NCBI GenBank assembly: GCA_963693315.1
Contig: OY856187.1
Location: 73,715,113 to 73,779,112, forward strand
Length of the DNA stretch: 64,000 bases
Reading direction: 5' to 3'
Origin: Diogma glabrata
Taxonomy: Eukaryota; Arthropoda; Insecta; Diptera; Cylindrotomidae
Shown: one piece after another, positions 1 through 10,920 of the stretch
Numbering within the stretch: the first letter of the stretch is position 1
How the letters are laid out: each line of letters opens with the position of its first letter
Program-made: the position numbers and the translations under genes
Notes under the pieces: model-generated
Databases searched by the model: none
What the model was told of the DNA's origin: nothing
Seen by the model: the letters and a program-made list of their open reading frames with translations, nothing else

Positions 1-444
1 AGCGCATTGTTGTAACAGCATACTTGATAAAGGTGGTGAAACATACGTTATCGCTTTAGACATCTCCGAGGCATTCGATCGAGTCTGGCGTGCCAACTTA
101 ATCAACAAGCTCGTTGCGTATGGTTTTCCCAATGTTGTGAAGCTGATTCAAAATTTTCTATCCAACCGATACATTTCGGTCTCCTTAGACGGATTTTCTT
201 CTGAATCTAAACTAATTAACGCTGGTGTCCCTCAAGGCTCAGTATTGTCCCCAGCCGTATTTTTGATTTATATCAACGAATTGTTGAAAATCACCAGCAA
301 CCCAATAAATAGTTTTGCAGATGATAGTACTCTGCACATGTCGTTCGCCCTTCCTTGAATAGGTCAAATGCACAAACGAATTAATCCCGCCCGGAGAGAC
401 GCTGCCATAAACGTGAATAAAGACCTAAAAAGTCGCCGATTGGG
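1..444 (+). pseudogene. non-LTR retrotransposon RT fragment (copy 1, upstream part)
   Basis: Reverse transcriptase palm/fingers of an endonuclease-type non-LTR element, entering from the window edge. Reading from base 2 shows the RT blocks LDISEAFDRVW, GVPQGSVLSP and the catalytic SFADDSTLH box. The same stretch in the copy at 48157-50775 has ISKAFDRVW, so the usual lysine is Glu here. The frame is lost just after the FADD box (stop at 356-358), and small indels follow. The coding sequence resumes at 5662 after the inserted Gypsy element. The last bases before the insertion (ATGAC, 445-449) are the Gypsy target duplication. This is a dead copy; only its clade (Jockey/CR1-like) is uncertain. 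Confidence 0.9.
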
Positions 445-449
445 ATGAC

Positions 450-681
450 TGAAATATTTATTAACTCTAAATATTTATATTAATAAAACAAGACTTTTAG
501 TAGAGACTTATCACAATGATTTTTATTATTGACTATTTATTGACTGTTCTAGACAGAAGACTATTTTAGACTGACTACCGTTTTTAGACTTCCCTTCGAT
601 CAGACTCTTGATAACAATCGACTACATACACAATTATATAATACATTACAATTATATTACATTATACAGTGGGATACAACA
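450..681 (-). repeat. 3' LTR of the Gypsy element
   Basis: 232 bp, begins TGAAAT and ends CAACA on the plus strand. It appears identical to 5430-5661. It follows the target duplication ATGAC at 445-449. Confidence 0.96.
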
Positions 682-695
682 TTTTCCCCTTTTTA
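682..695 (-). promoter_or_regulatory. polypurine tract of the Gypsy element
   Basis: The plus strand reads TTTTCCCCTTTTT directly against the LTR end at 681. On the coding strand this is AAAAAGGGGAAAA, the primer for plus-strand DNA synthesis. Its position next to the 3' LTR fixes the element's orientation. Confidence 0.85.
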
Positions 696-843
696 AATTG
701 AAACAAATATTATTAATGAAAATGAACTAACAATTAATCAACATATCTTATCTAAGTTTAAAATATATAATACAATTATAACATGCATATGATTAAAGAT
801 TTAAAGATTAACCTAACACACATATATAATCTAAATATTTTTA

Positions 844-3800
844 TTATTTTTTGAATTGATCATACTGCAATCTGTTTGGCATATATTTTTTTCTTTCAGA
901 CCTTCTTAACATTATTTCATCATCTTCAGATCTTTTTCTTTTCTTTGATCTAACTGAAATCATTTCAGGGATTATTTCCAAATTTGAATCAGGAACAATC
1001 TCAAGGTGTTCCTTAGAAATTGGCTGAATCATATCTAGGAGTGGATGGTATTCATCTGATAATGTAGATTTTCTTAGTTGATTAACATGTACACGACGTA
1101 CCATTTTATTTATATTAATTAGATAAATGTATGAACTAAGTTTTTTCAGAATCCGACCCGGTATCCACTTTAGATAATCCTTGAAATGATTGCGATACAA
1201 AATTTTATCTCCAATTTCATATTTTATTACATTTTTCTCTTCTTTCCCCTTTTTAGACAAATCTTCATCAAAAGGCAATTGAAATGTAACTTTTTTCTTT
1301 TCACTCAGATTTTCTCTACTCTTGTCAACATTTTCCGCAGTTACCTTTGGGTTAATAGAATTAATATGTGTTCGCGGTGTAAATGAAAATATTAAATCGT
1401 TTGGGGAACGAGAAGTGACCGTCGAAGGCATATTGTTATAAGAACTTAAAAATTTATTTATTTTTTCTTCGACTCGTAACTTTTGTCTTGCGCTGTCTAC
1501 CAAATACTTAGTCAAATACGTCTTTGCGGTTTGAACACCTCTCTCTGCCAATCCGTTTGACTGTGGATGATAAGGAGGTGATTTGAGCATTTCAATACCA
1601 TTATTACGACCGAATTCATTGAACACAGATGAATTAAATGGTGGACCATTATCTGTGCAAATTTTAGTTGGTAATCCAAAAATGACAAAAACTGATTGAA
1701 GTTTTTCAATCACTTGATGCGCCTGAGACGATCTCAACAATTGAACCTGAATAAATTTACTGAATGAATCGACCAATATAAGAAAAGTATTACTTTGAAA
1801 ATAGAAAAGATCCAAATGGATTCTTTCAAAAGGAAATGAAGTTAGACCCCATTTTGATAGCACAACTTCCTTTTTAACATTTTGAGTAGTATTGCACACA
1901 TAACAATTCTTAACACATTTCTCAATATCCGAATTCATTGACCTCCACCAAAACAGACTGCGACCAAGAATCTTCATACGCACCATACCTTCATGACTAC
2001 TGTGCAATTTTTCTAAAATAATCATAATAAACTTAGTTGGTACTACTAACCTATTACCATAGAATAAACAATCATATTCTATTGAAAAATTATTTCGAAG
2101 TTTATAATAATAAAGAAGAGTTTTGTTCATTTTGAATGGCCAACCCCTATCAACATATCTAATAACTTCTGACAGTATTGTATCTTTGGTTGTTTCGTTT
2201 GCGACATCCTTAATATTTACCAAAAAATCTTTCTCAGAATAAACAGCGTTGATCGAATCTGTGTCAATCTCTATCTGACATGACAATGGCAAACGGGATA
2301 ATGCATCTGCATTTGCCATATACTTGCCTGGACGATGACGAATTTCATAGTCATACATCGACATTATCACGGCCCATCTTTGTAATCGGGATGCAGCCAC
2401 TGTTGATGTACCCTTCCTGGGATTAAAAATCTCTTTAAGTGCCTCTGAATCCGAATACAAAAGAAAATGATGACCATAAATATATTTAAAAAACTTTTTC
2501 ACGGCAAAAATGATCGCTAGCGCTTCACGATGTAATTGTGAATACTTTTTCTCTGCTGGAGAAAGGGTGCAGGACGCAAATAAAACTGGTCGTTCTTCCC
2601 CGTCAACTAAGTGTGAAAGAACGGCACCTACCCCATATGGGCTTGCATCAGCAGCCACCACAATCGGCTTCTTTGGATCATACAGCTCAAGTACATTATT
2701 TTTAACTATAAGAGATTTACATCTCTCAAATGTTTTTTGACAAGTTTCACTCCAATCAAATTTTACTTCTTTTTGCAACAATAGATACAAATCTCTCAAT
2801 TCTGAAGAAAGATGAGGAATGAACCTTCCGTAATAATTTAATAGGCCTAAAAAAGACTGCAACTCTGTCAAATTTTTAGGTGAGGGAGCTTTAATGATAG
2901 CTTCAACTTTATCAGTATTTGGTCGAATACCAGTAGCTGTTATTGTGTGACCTAAAAATGAAACTTGAGTTTCAAAAAACTTACATTTGCTTAACTTTAT
3001 TTTTATATTATGTTTATTAAGACGTTCAAGGACCTGATAAAGTACTTCCCGACATTCTTCAAGGGACGCAGTACCAATTAATATGTCATCTATATAACAA
3101 ACAGCTTTTTTTATACCAAGGAGCACTTGGTCCATTACTGCCTGAAAAATAGCTGGAGCACTTTTGACCCCTTGAGCTAATCTCATAAATTGAAATAATC
3201 CCTTCTGGGTATTTATAGTTAGTAAAGGACGTGATTTTTCACTCACTAATAATTGTTGATAAGCACCACTGAGATCAATTACACAATAAAAAGCAGATGT
3301 TGCAAGGCTTGCAAAAATATCATCTATCCTGGGTAGTGGATAGTGTTCTGTTTGAATGTATTGATTAATAGTGACTTTGCAGTCAATGCACAACCTAATT
3401 TCTCCATCTGATTTCGGGACAACTACGATAGGAGAGGCCCAATCACTATATTTTACAGGAGAAAGAATACCAGTTCCACATAATCTTTCCAGTTCCCTTT
3501 CCACAGACTCTCTTAAATGAAAAGGAACATCGTAAGCCCGGTGGAAAATCGGACTAACATCTTCTTTCATGACAATTTCAGCCACAAATCCATGAATAGG
3601 TTTTAGAGAATTCGAAATACAATTTGGATACTCACGATTTAATAATTCTACTATACTATCTTTTTTACTACCATAAATAGTATGATGATCCTGTTTAGAC
3701 ATTTTTGACGAAGTACTTGGTAACTCTAGACGCAGCATTGAATTTCGCCAATTTGGAAATAATTTATCCAACCACGTTCGTCCCATCAAAGGTGTTATTT

Positions 3801-5094
3801 TTTTGCTCGTTCGTATAACAATTAACTCCAACTGTGCTACCTCGCTCTTAACATGAAGTTGAACATCAACAGTAATTTTTCCGACCACATTAATTCGTTC
3901 ACCTGTAACAGAAGAGAAATGACTTGATACATTTTGAATTAAAATATTACAAAAAAATTTTCTAAACATATCTACGCTAATAATTGATGAACTGGCTCCT
4001 GAATCGACTTCCATCTGAATTGGCAGTTTCTCAATAAGAACTGTCACCAAGGATGGTGTATTGATGTGATTTACTTTTTCTGTATCATCGTCATCCACTT
4101 TGTGCATATTCAATTGATCCATTTCATTTGACAATTCATCCACATAATTTGCGTTACCAGTATCTGAATCATAGTCATCAGACAATTCCAGCACATAATT
4201 GGCTCGTCGATATTCTGGGCTTCGCCCTCTACTGGAACTCCTAACTCTGCCGGAACTTCTTCCTATACCAGGACTTCTTCTTCTACTTTGATGAAAGTTA
4301 TTACCATCCGAACTTCGTTTACTTGAGGTGGCTTTTGGGCACATTTTTGAGGTATGCCCTTGGGAATAACAAATAAAACATTCCCAATTTCTCGCTGGAC
4401 AATAATTAGCGTCATGGAATCTACCACATCGGAAACAACATGTATTTCTTTTAGAATGGCTAAATCTGCCAATACTCCTACTTCTACTTCTACCGTAGCG
4501 TTGTCTCGAAGAATGATCTCTAGATCGACCTCGAACAGATCGACCCTGCAAAAAATTTTCATTAATAGCGTGTTGCGAATATGTGGAAACTCTTCCTATA
4601 TTCGCCATCTCCCAATTTTTTGCAAAATCCACAGCTTTTTCAAAAGTTAACGGTTCTTCTTTATGCTTGATATACAACTGTGAACGTAATTGACTGTCCC
4701 GCAATCCGAACACAAAACGATCTCGCAAACATTCTGACAAAAAAGCTTTAAAATTGCATGTTTGCGCCAATTCTTTTAACCGTACTACATAATCGTTAAT
4801 CGACTGACCTTCTTTTTGATCCTCTTTGTGAAAGACATAACGTTCCGGTATTTCGTTTATATGTGGTGCAAAATGTGATTTTAAAACAGCAATCAATTCT
4901 TCGAATTTTTTGCTGCTGGGAGCATCTGGCATCACACATTTCTTCAAAATATTATATGTTTCAGGACCCATACAATTTAAGAAAAATGAAACTTTTTTTC
5001 TATTAGGCATATCATTCAACTCATAAAATTGTAATAAACGTTCCGCATAATCATTGAAATTATCACCTAATACATACGGCTCCATACTACCCAC
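844..5094 (-). CDS. gag-pol: Gag-Pol polyprotein, Ty3/Gypsy, single ORF
   Basis: 1416 residues, uninterrupted. In order: a capsid-like Gag region (about 1-180), an Arg/Ser-rich stretch, two zinc knuckles (CX2CX3HX4C at 220-232 and CX2CX4HX4C at 239-252), an aspartic protease (DSGAS, D364), RT with RLCIDC near 567 and YIDD at 667-670, RNase H (DAS, D816), then integrase with H1031/H1034/C1064/C1067 and the triad D1095, D1148, E1184 (35 residues between the last two). All catalytic residues are present, so the protein looks functional. Gag and Pol lie in one frame, with no -1 or +1 shift and no stop between them. The ATG at 5094 follows a leader of about 335 nt after the 5' LTR. The ORF ends about 150 nt before the polypurine tract, leaving no room for env. 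Confidence 0.97.
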   Translation of the reverse strand: MGSMEPYVLGDNFNDYAERLLQFYELNDMPNRKKVSFFLNCMGPETYNILKKCVMPDAPSSKKFEELIAVLKSHFAPHINEIPERYVFHKEDQKEGQSINDYVVRLKELAQTCNFKAFLSECLRDRFVFGLRDSQLRSQLYIKHKEEPLTFEKAVDFAKNWEMANIGRVSTYSQHAINENFLQGRSVRGRSRDHSSRQRYGRSRSRSIGRFSHSKRNTCCFRCGRFHDANYCPARNWECFICYSQGHTSKMCPKATSSKRSSDGNNFHQSRRRSPGIGRSSGRVRSSSRGRSPEYRRANYVLELSDDYDSDTGNANYVDELSNEMDQLNMHKVDDDDTEKVNHINTPSLVTVLIEKLPIQMEVDSGASSSIISVDMFRKFFCNILIQNVSSHFSSVTGERINVVGKITVDVQLHVKSEVAQLELIVIRTSKKITPLMGRTWLDKLFPNWRNSMLRLELPSTSSKMSKQDHHTIYGSKKDSIVELLNREYPNCISNSLKPIHGFVAEIVMKEDVSPIFHRAYDVPFHLRESVERELERLCGTGILSPVKYSDWASPIVVVPKSDGEIRLCIDCKVTINQYIQTEHYPLPRIDDIFASLATSAFYCVIDLSGAYQQLLVSEKSRPLLTINTQKGLFQFMRLAQGVKSAPAIFQAVMDQVLLGIKKAVCYIDDILIGTASLEECREVLYQVLERLNKHNIKIKLSKCKFFETQVSFLGHTITATGIRPNTDKVEAIIKAPSPKNLTELQSFLGLLNYYGRFIPHLSSELRDLYLLLQKEVKFDWSETCQKTFERCKSLIVKNNVLELYDPKKPIVVAADASPYGVGAVLSHLVDGEERPVLFASCTLSPAEKKYSQLHREALAIIFAVKKFFKYIYGHHFLLYSDSEALKEIFNPRKGTSTVAASRLQRWAVIMSMYDYEIRHRPGKYMANADALSRLPLSCQIEIDTDSINAVYSEKDFLVNIKDVANETTKDTILSEVIRYVDRGWPFKMNKTLLYYYKLRNNFSIEYDCLFYGNRLVVPTKFIMIILEKLHSSHEGMVRMKILGRSLFWWRSMNSDIEKCVKNCYVCNTTQNVKKEVVLSKWGLTSFPFERIHLDLFYFQSNTFLILVDSFSKFIQVQLLRSSQAHQVIEKLQSVFVIFGLPTKICTDNGPPFNSSVFNEFGRNNGIEMLKSPPYHPQSNGLAERGVQTAKTYLTKYLVDSARQKLRVEEKINKFLSSYNNMPSTVTSRSPNDLIFSFTPRTHINSINPKVTAENVDKSRENLSEKKKVTFQLPFDEDLSKKGKEEKNVIKYEIGDKILYRNHFKDYLKWIPGRILKKLSSYIYLININKMVRRVHVNQLRKSTLSDEYHPLLDMIQPISKEHLEIVPDSNLEIIPEMISVRSKKRKRSEDDEIMLRRSERKKYMPNRLQYDQFKK

Positions 5095-5410
5095 TATTGT
5101 ACTGAAAACTGTAACTTATTTTCTATCTTCGTCACTCATTTTGGCTATTTTTTTATTGAAAAACACAAACACACAATTGCAATGATTTTTTTTTCTAATT
5201 TACGTTATTTTTTTTTTCCAAAAAAAAAATTTATTGTACAACACTATAATAACAATTTCACAACAGTAGAATAAATCGGTACTTTACTTAAGAGTTATCG
5301 AAATTTTTTAATTAATTTTCTGTTGTATAAGTTTATTATCAATTTATTGAACTTGCACAAAAATTTGTAATTAACACTTGTTACACATACTAATTTTTAT
5401 AATTATTATT

Positions 5411-5428
5411 CCAACATCTTCGTCGCCA
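5411..5428 (-). promoter_or_regulatory. primer binding site of the Gypsy element
   Basis: The coding strand reads TGGCGACGAAGATGTTGG, one base inside the 5' LTR. The leading TGG matches the CCA end of a tRNA. The following bases would fit a serine tRNA acceptor stem (inference, not checked against a tRNA set). Confidence 0.75.
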
Positions 5429-5429
5429 T

Positions 5430-5661
5430 TGAAATATTTATTAACTCTAAATATTTATATTAATAAAACAAGACTTTTAGTAGAGACTTATCACAATGAT
5501 TTTTATTATTGACTATTTATTGACTGTTCTAGACAGAAGACTATTTTAGACTGACTACCGTTTTTAGACTTCCCTTCGATCAGACTCTTGATAACAATCG
5601 ACTACATACACAATTATATAATACATTACAATTATATTACATTATACAGTGGGATACAACA
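5430..5661 (-). repeat. 5' LTR of the Gypsy element
   Basis: 232 bp, TGAAAT...CAACA on the plus strand, apparently identical to 450-681. It is followed by the second target duplication copy ATGAC at 5662-5666. It should carry the element's promoter and polyA signal. Confidence 0.96.
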
Positions 5662-6458
5662 ATGACCAAAACCTGATCAATTTCAACTCTACCAAAACAC
5701 AGTTGTTGATTGTTTCCAGATCAAAGACCGAGTTCCCCAAAGATATTTTATTCAGTATGTGTGATGAACCAATAGGTGAATGTAAAAACATTCGTTTATT
5801 GGGTGTCACAGTTTCAAATGAGCTACCCTGGAACGATCATGAATGGCGATGGTAAAAAGCGCGTCTAAAAAACTAGGCAAAAAATTTTTCACTCCATACC
5901 AACTGCTCCATGTTTATAAGTCCTATATTCGTCCCTGTATGGAGTACTGTTGGAAAGTTTGGGGTGCTGCTTTTATTCCTATCTTGGCCCTCTTGGACGC
6001 TGTTCAAAAGCGGGCTATACGAATTGTGTGTGATCGAGCTTTGACATCAAAACTTGATTCCCTACAACATCGTCGCACTGTTGCTGACCTCGTTGTTTTT
6101 TACAAATATCGTCATCAACAGTGCTCAGATGAAATCAGCGGCATCATGCCTCAGACTTATTCAACCCCGTCCCACTTGGCAATCGGCTACCGCAACCAGT
6201 CAAACCGGTAAGATCCCGCGCGGTCATACCGCAGGTAGATCGCAGAAAGACTTCTTTGTCTGAACTGAATACAAATGAAATAGCTTGCCGGAATCCATAG
6301 TCTCAGGAGACTTCAATCCAGAGAGGTTTAAAAAAAGCGTTCATCAACACCTTAGAACGCAAGTTGTTGTGGGACCTAGGTCTTAAAAGGTATTTATGTG
6401 TAGTTGTGACACATATTCTAAACCCTATAACACAACACTTTTCATTTAAAAAAAAAAT
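5662..6458 (+). pseudogene. non-LTR retrotransposon RT C-terminus and 3' end (copy 1, downstream part)
   Basis: Continues the element of 1-444 beyond the Gypsy insertion. It shows the post-RT region (NFNSTKTQLLIVSR, then NIRLLGVTVS), the C-terminal YIRPCMEYC motif and DSLQHRRTVADL. The frame breaks near 5843 (about 20 bases lost relative to the copy at 50620-50660) and again after 6211. The coding region fades out near 6390, and an A-rich tract at 6449-6458 probably marks the 3' end. With 1-444 it is one dead copy, close in sequence to the 48157-50775 copy. Confidence 0.85.
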
Positions 6459-6597
6459 TTACTTCATAAATTTAATGCAAAGAAGAAAATTTTAACCAAC
6501 TGAAAAAAACAACAACAATTGCATTCAGTTCTTCAATTGTTTCTGTTGCGTCAGTCAAATCGAACGCGGCTAATATTAAAAAAAATCACCATAATAA

Positions 6598-7036
6598 AGA
6601 CGCGTATGCACTTGAAAATAAATTATTTTCCCCATACAAAATCTATGTAAAAAAAACCAAAATAAAAATAACGAAAAAATTTTCGGTTTGCATTTCCTAA
6701 GTAGTATGCAGTTGAAAATAAGAAAAAGTGAAAAACGGACCTGTCAATAGATGTCATGACTACCAGTGGATTCTTATTTTCAAATTACGAAGCGATATAA
6801 ATGTAGTTCCATTTATTTCGTACGGAAAATAAAAATAAATTGAATGTTTGACAATTTGACAGTGTTATATTTGTTGATAGCGTTGTGTTTTAAGTGTGTA
6901 TATAAATGTTCTTTATTAACGTAGATTGTTTTTAAATTTATGTAGATTTTTTTGCCATTTTGTAGATCTTAAATTTCGTTCCCAAATAAATACACCTTTT
7001 CGAAAATAAAATTTATGTTCCAGTGCATACGCGTCT
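6598..7036. mobile_element. MITE with TAA target duplication, PIF/Harbinger-like
   Basis: 439 bp. The terminal inverted repeats begin AGACGCGTATGCACT and continue with similarity for about 30 bp. The flanks carry TAA at 6595-6597 and 7037-7039. A 3-bp TWA duplication is typical of PIF/Harbinger. No coding capacity. The superfamily is inferred from the duplication only. Confidence 0.75.
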
Positions 7037-7082
7037 TAACATGACATACGCGGATTCGCCATATGAAAATATGCATAAGTAA

Positions 7083-9333
7083 AGTATTATAAAAAAATGA
7101 AGGGGCTGAAATTTCATAGCTCTGAGATATCAAGACTTCGGCCTGGGTTAAGGATTTTGATATAGTTTTCGGCAAAAAACTTTTATGGAGACATGGTTTT
7201 TAGTTTTGGGAAGCGATGTATATCAAGCATAACTCTTTGTTAAAGTACAAGTATGTTTTTATCTCTGTTTAGAAATTTATTACAAAGCTAACATGAAACA
7301 GATCATAAAAACATAATTTAGTGAAAAGATGATACATCAGCAAACTGCTCAAAAACCTCTCCATTTAGCATTTCGAGAAAATATTACAATATCACAAATT
7401 CATATTTCTTTCAAAATTCCAAAAGTATTTTAAAAATTAAATAAAATCAACTTTTTTCAAAATTCCAAAAATATTCCAAAAATTAGAATAAAATCAAATA
7501 TTTAAATTTTTTTAAATTCCAATAATATTCCAAAAATTCTTCAAAATTCAAACTTTTTCCAAAATTCTGAAAATATTGCAAAAATTATTACAAAATCAAA
7601 AATTGAAATTTTTTTCAAAATTCCAAAAATAATAATAAAATAAAAATTTAAAATTTTTCAAAATTCTAAAAATATTCCAAAAATTCTTACAAAATCAAAA
7701 ATTAAAACTTTTTCCGAAATTCTAAAAATACTGCAAAAATTATCAGAAATACAAACTTTTTCAAAATTCCAAAAATATTTCAAAAACTATAATAAATTCA
7801 AAAATTTCCATGTCCAATTTCATTTGCAATTACATATACGTCATAAAAACAGCTACATTTTTTTCCCAAAAAATTGGCTTAAAAATCAATGAAATCACTT
7901 TTTGACACACTTGACATTATTTTTTTGACAAACTTATAATGCCATAATTCTCAATAATAATAATACAATTTCATTTCAAACAAATAATTAATTTTATTTT
8001 TTTACAAAATATTGGGTAAAAAAATAAATAAAAATCTTTATTTTGACACAGTTGACAACATTTTTTTGACAAACTTATAATGCCATAATTCTCTATAATA
8101 ATAATAAAATTTCATGTCATACAAATTATTAATTTTATTTTTTTCTAAAATATTGGAAAAAAAATAAATAAAAATCTTTCTTTTGACACACTTGACAGCA
8201 TTTTTTTGACAAACTTATAATGCCATAATTCTCAATAATAATAATAAAATTTCATTTTAAACAAACAATTTTATTTTTTTTACAAAAAATTGGGAAAAAA
8301 ATAAATAAAAAATCTTTATTTTGACACACTTGACAACATTTTTTTTAACACACTTATAATGCCATAATTCTCAATAATAATAATAAAATTTCATTCAATT
8401 TTATTATTATTATTGAGAATTATGGCATTATAAGTGTGTTAAAAAAAATGTTGTCAAGTGTGTCAAAATAAAGATTTTTTATTTATTTTTTTCCCAATTT
8501 TTTGTAAAAAAAATAAAATTGTTTGTTTAAAATGAAATTTTATTATTATTATTGAGAATTATGGCATTATAAGTTTGTCAAAAAAATGCTGTCAAGTGTG
8601 TCAAAAGAAAGATTTTTATTTATTTTTTTTCCAATATTTTAGAAAAAAATAAAATTAATAATTTGTATGACATGAAATTTTATTGGGAAAAAAATAAATA
8701 AAAAATCTTTATTTTGACACACTTGACAACATTTTTTTTAACACACTTATAATGCCATAATTCTCAATAATAATAATAAAATTTCATTCAAACAAATAAT
8801 TAATTTACTTTTTTTCCAAAAAATTGGGTAAAAAAATAAATAAAAATCTTTCTTTTGACACACTTGACAACATTTTTTTGACAAACTTATAATGCAATAA
8901 TCTAGTTTTTGATCTCACGTACCGATCCCTACCATCAAGACTTCTCCAAATTCAATGTTCCTACTCGTAATCACTTAAAATGAACGTTTTTTAAGCTAAA
9001 AATATGAAAATTTGCTATTTTTGACACACATAATGATTTTGTTGACACACTTCCGGTACTTTTATCGAGCACAGCGTCCTTTCGGACCTGTCCCTTGAGT
9101 ATACCTATTTTAAGAAAAAAAAATTTTGAAATCCCTCCAGCAGTTTTCCCTGCAGGTAGGAAATGAAGACCGGACGGAGGGACGGCCGGCCGACAGACAG
9201 ACATACATTTTTTTTTTGCTGTTTTAGAATCAGTAGGTCCTAAAACGCTGAGAAATGCCAAAAAAAGTGGGGGTAAGAATTTCACGTTTGGCTCATGAAT
9301 GTAATACTTAGGTCTTTCAGACCGAAGTAATTT
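7083..9333 (-). repeat. repeat family X, copy A
   Basis: Dispersed repeat also found at 20728-21989, 45521-47600 and 56784-58731. Shared landmarks are TCTGAGATATCAAGACTTCG near one end, A+T-rich blocks of AAAATTCCAAAAAT, the phrase TTGACACACTTGACAACA, a GGCCGGCC-rich patch near 9180, and GGTCTTTCAGACCGAAGTAAT at the other end. It abuts a MITE end at 9334. No conserved protein is evident; a 127-codon minus-strand ORF at 8971-9354 is the repeat read in one frame. It may be a non-autonomous DNA transposon. Confidence 0.75.
7905..8895. repeat. tandem array of a 139-bp unit with an inverted segment
   Basis: The marker GCCATAATTCTC recurs near 7941, 8083, 8222 and 8361, about 139 bp apart. It then appears reverse-complemented near 8413 and 8552, and forward again near 8753. 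Units contain TTGACACACTTGACAACA and runs of AAATAAAAATCTTT. The direction switches near 8395 and near 8690, so about 300 bp is flipped and forms a palindrome with its neighbour. Confidence 0.85.
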
Positions 9334-9590
9334 ATTATTAGTCCCTGGGCCCACGCCGATTTCATTTGATGATTAGAACATATTTTATACTTCTTGAGGC
9401 GCCTGTCCTTGTCGAGTCCGAAAACTTTTGTTCTGCAATTTTCTTGGGCAGGAATCAAATCTGACAACCCAAACCTGCCAAAATGTCAGATGTCAGACCC
9501 GACAATAGCAGACACATTTTTGTCGGACAAGGTTACCCTCGTGTTTTAAAACAAACTTCCACCCGATAGTTCAAAAAAATTGTGGTAGCA
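9334..9590 (+). mobile_element. one end of a TAGTCCCTGGGC-type MITE
   Basis: Begins TAGTCCCTGGGCCCACG and follows the left half of the complete relative at 42081-42503 (GATTTCATTTGATGATTA, GAGGCGCCTGTCCTTG), ending with TTACCCTCGTGTTTTAAAAC. The matching inverted terminus is not found nearby, so the copy is truncated. Confidence 0.7.
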
Positions 9591-10320
9591 AATTTACAAG
9601 ATCAGGGGCAATCTTGCTATAGATTTCATAAATAATTTTGTTATAAAACTTAATAAACAGCGTTTATTGATCCTTTATGAATTTTTTTTTTTAGTGCAGA
9701 ATATTTTGTTTCCAGAGCTGTGGTGAAGTTGGCCTTTGCATCAGCGTCGCAATATTTTAACTAATAAATGTATGTTTTTTTTAGAACAACGCTTACTTTT
9801 ATAACAAAACAAATATAAACAAAACAGTTAACAAAAAATCAAATGAAATACTATTATTAAATAATTATTAATTTAACTATTAAATAATTATTAATTTATT
9901 ATATTAAATAAAAGAAAAAGAAAGAAAATAAATTCAATTATATGATAAAAAATGGCGTTAGAAGTTTGAATAAAGTTTGGCGTATAAAACCAAATAATTT
10001 TTTGTGCGGTTCAGTTTGAAATAATATTCAACGAACTGAAGTTAGCAGAAAGTAACGTAACGCTTATCGTAAAACATCGTGATTTGTTTAAGATTGAACA
10101 CTACGAATATGTATAAACATAGTAGAATTTTTTTACCAATCAATTTTTGACAGATAGCACGCAGCAAGAGATAAAAAAGTCCGAGCGGCAGGTATATCCG
10201 CTAGAAATAGGTAGATTTCGGGATCAGACAGTTATGTGTGCAATTAGAATCGGATTTATCAGATTACTTTATAAAAAACACTAATTAAAAACAGAAGTAT
10301 TAAACAAACTTTAAAAATAA
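9591..10320. other. AT-rich intergenic DNA
   Basis: No reading frame, RNA or repeat recognised apart from simple AT tracts, for example the TTAAATAATTATTAA duplication near 9860-9900. Confidence 0.6.
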
Positions 10321-10324
10321 ACAT

Positions 10325-10920
10325 TATTTTATACAGTTTTTGGGCTCTAAGCACTTAACCTGTACCCCGATATGGCCAATTGTCAAACATATTCAGGAAA
10401 CTATTTGCCGCAACATACCCAGAAAATATTTTTAGCGTAAGTGAAAAAATGCGACCGTGAAAGTGCCGCAAAATGCCGTTGTACTTCACACAGTTTATTG
10501 CAGATAGCTAAAGAACCTTTTATTGCAGATATCTGGCTTTTTAAAAAATGATAGAAACATGTTCAAATAATTAATATTTATAAATTTTTTTACATAATTT
10601 GCCCCAAACGGCCGTTATAACGCTTTGTTTTTGACAGTTTCTAGGCTCTAGACTCTTAACCTGTACCCGGATATGGCCAGTTGTCGAACTTATCCAAGAA
10701 ATTGTTTGCCGCAATACGCTCAGAAAAAAATTTTGGTCTAGGTCGAAAAATGCGACCGTGAGAGTGCCGCTAAATTCCGTTATACCTCATATCGATATAT
10801 ATATATATATATATATGTATAATTTTTTTTTTTGTTTTTCCGTCTCCGCTTTACATATATAGTCGTTTGGCATATATGAAATCTACCTAATATATGAAAT
10901 CTACCTAAAACAAAACAAAA
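10325..10920 (+). repeat. repeat family Y, two tandem units
   Basis: Two diverged units start near 10338 and 10636. Each has GGCTCTA, ACCTGTACCC, GATATGGCCA, TTTGCCGCAA and TGCGACCGTGA. The second runs into a short TA tract (10794-10816) and TTCCGTCTCCGC. A third unit lies at 15885-16320 in the same orientation, beyond the non-LTR element. No coding capacity. Confidence 0.75.

Larger units (their letters stand above)
450..5661 (-). mobile_element. complete Ty3/Gypsy LTR retrotransposon
   Basis: 5212-bp element bounded by 232-bp direct LTRs and a 5-bp target duplication ATGAC (445-449 and 5662-5666). The LTRs start TGAAAT and end CAACA on the plus strand, so the TG...CA rule holds. The two LTRs look identical base for base, which implies a very recent insertion. 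Transcription is on the minus strand: the 5' LTR is 5430-5661, the primer binding site 5411-5428, Gag-Pol 844-5094, and a polypurine tract abuts the 3' LTR. The host sequence is the non-LTR element of 1-444 and 5662-6458; its intact relative near 50420-50450 shows what the empty site looked like. No env ORF is present. The Pol style suggests the Mag lineage, which is inference. Confidence 0.97.

Noticed and set aside
4263..4650. Overlapping ORFs within the Gag region
   Set aside because: Shadows of the Arg/Ser-rich and zinc-knuckle part of the Gypsy ORF.
8971..9354. 127-codon ORF in repeat X copy A
   Set aside because: It crosses from repeat X into the MITE end at 9334 and is not kept as protein in copies B-D.
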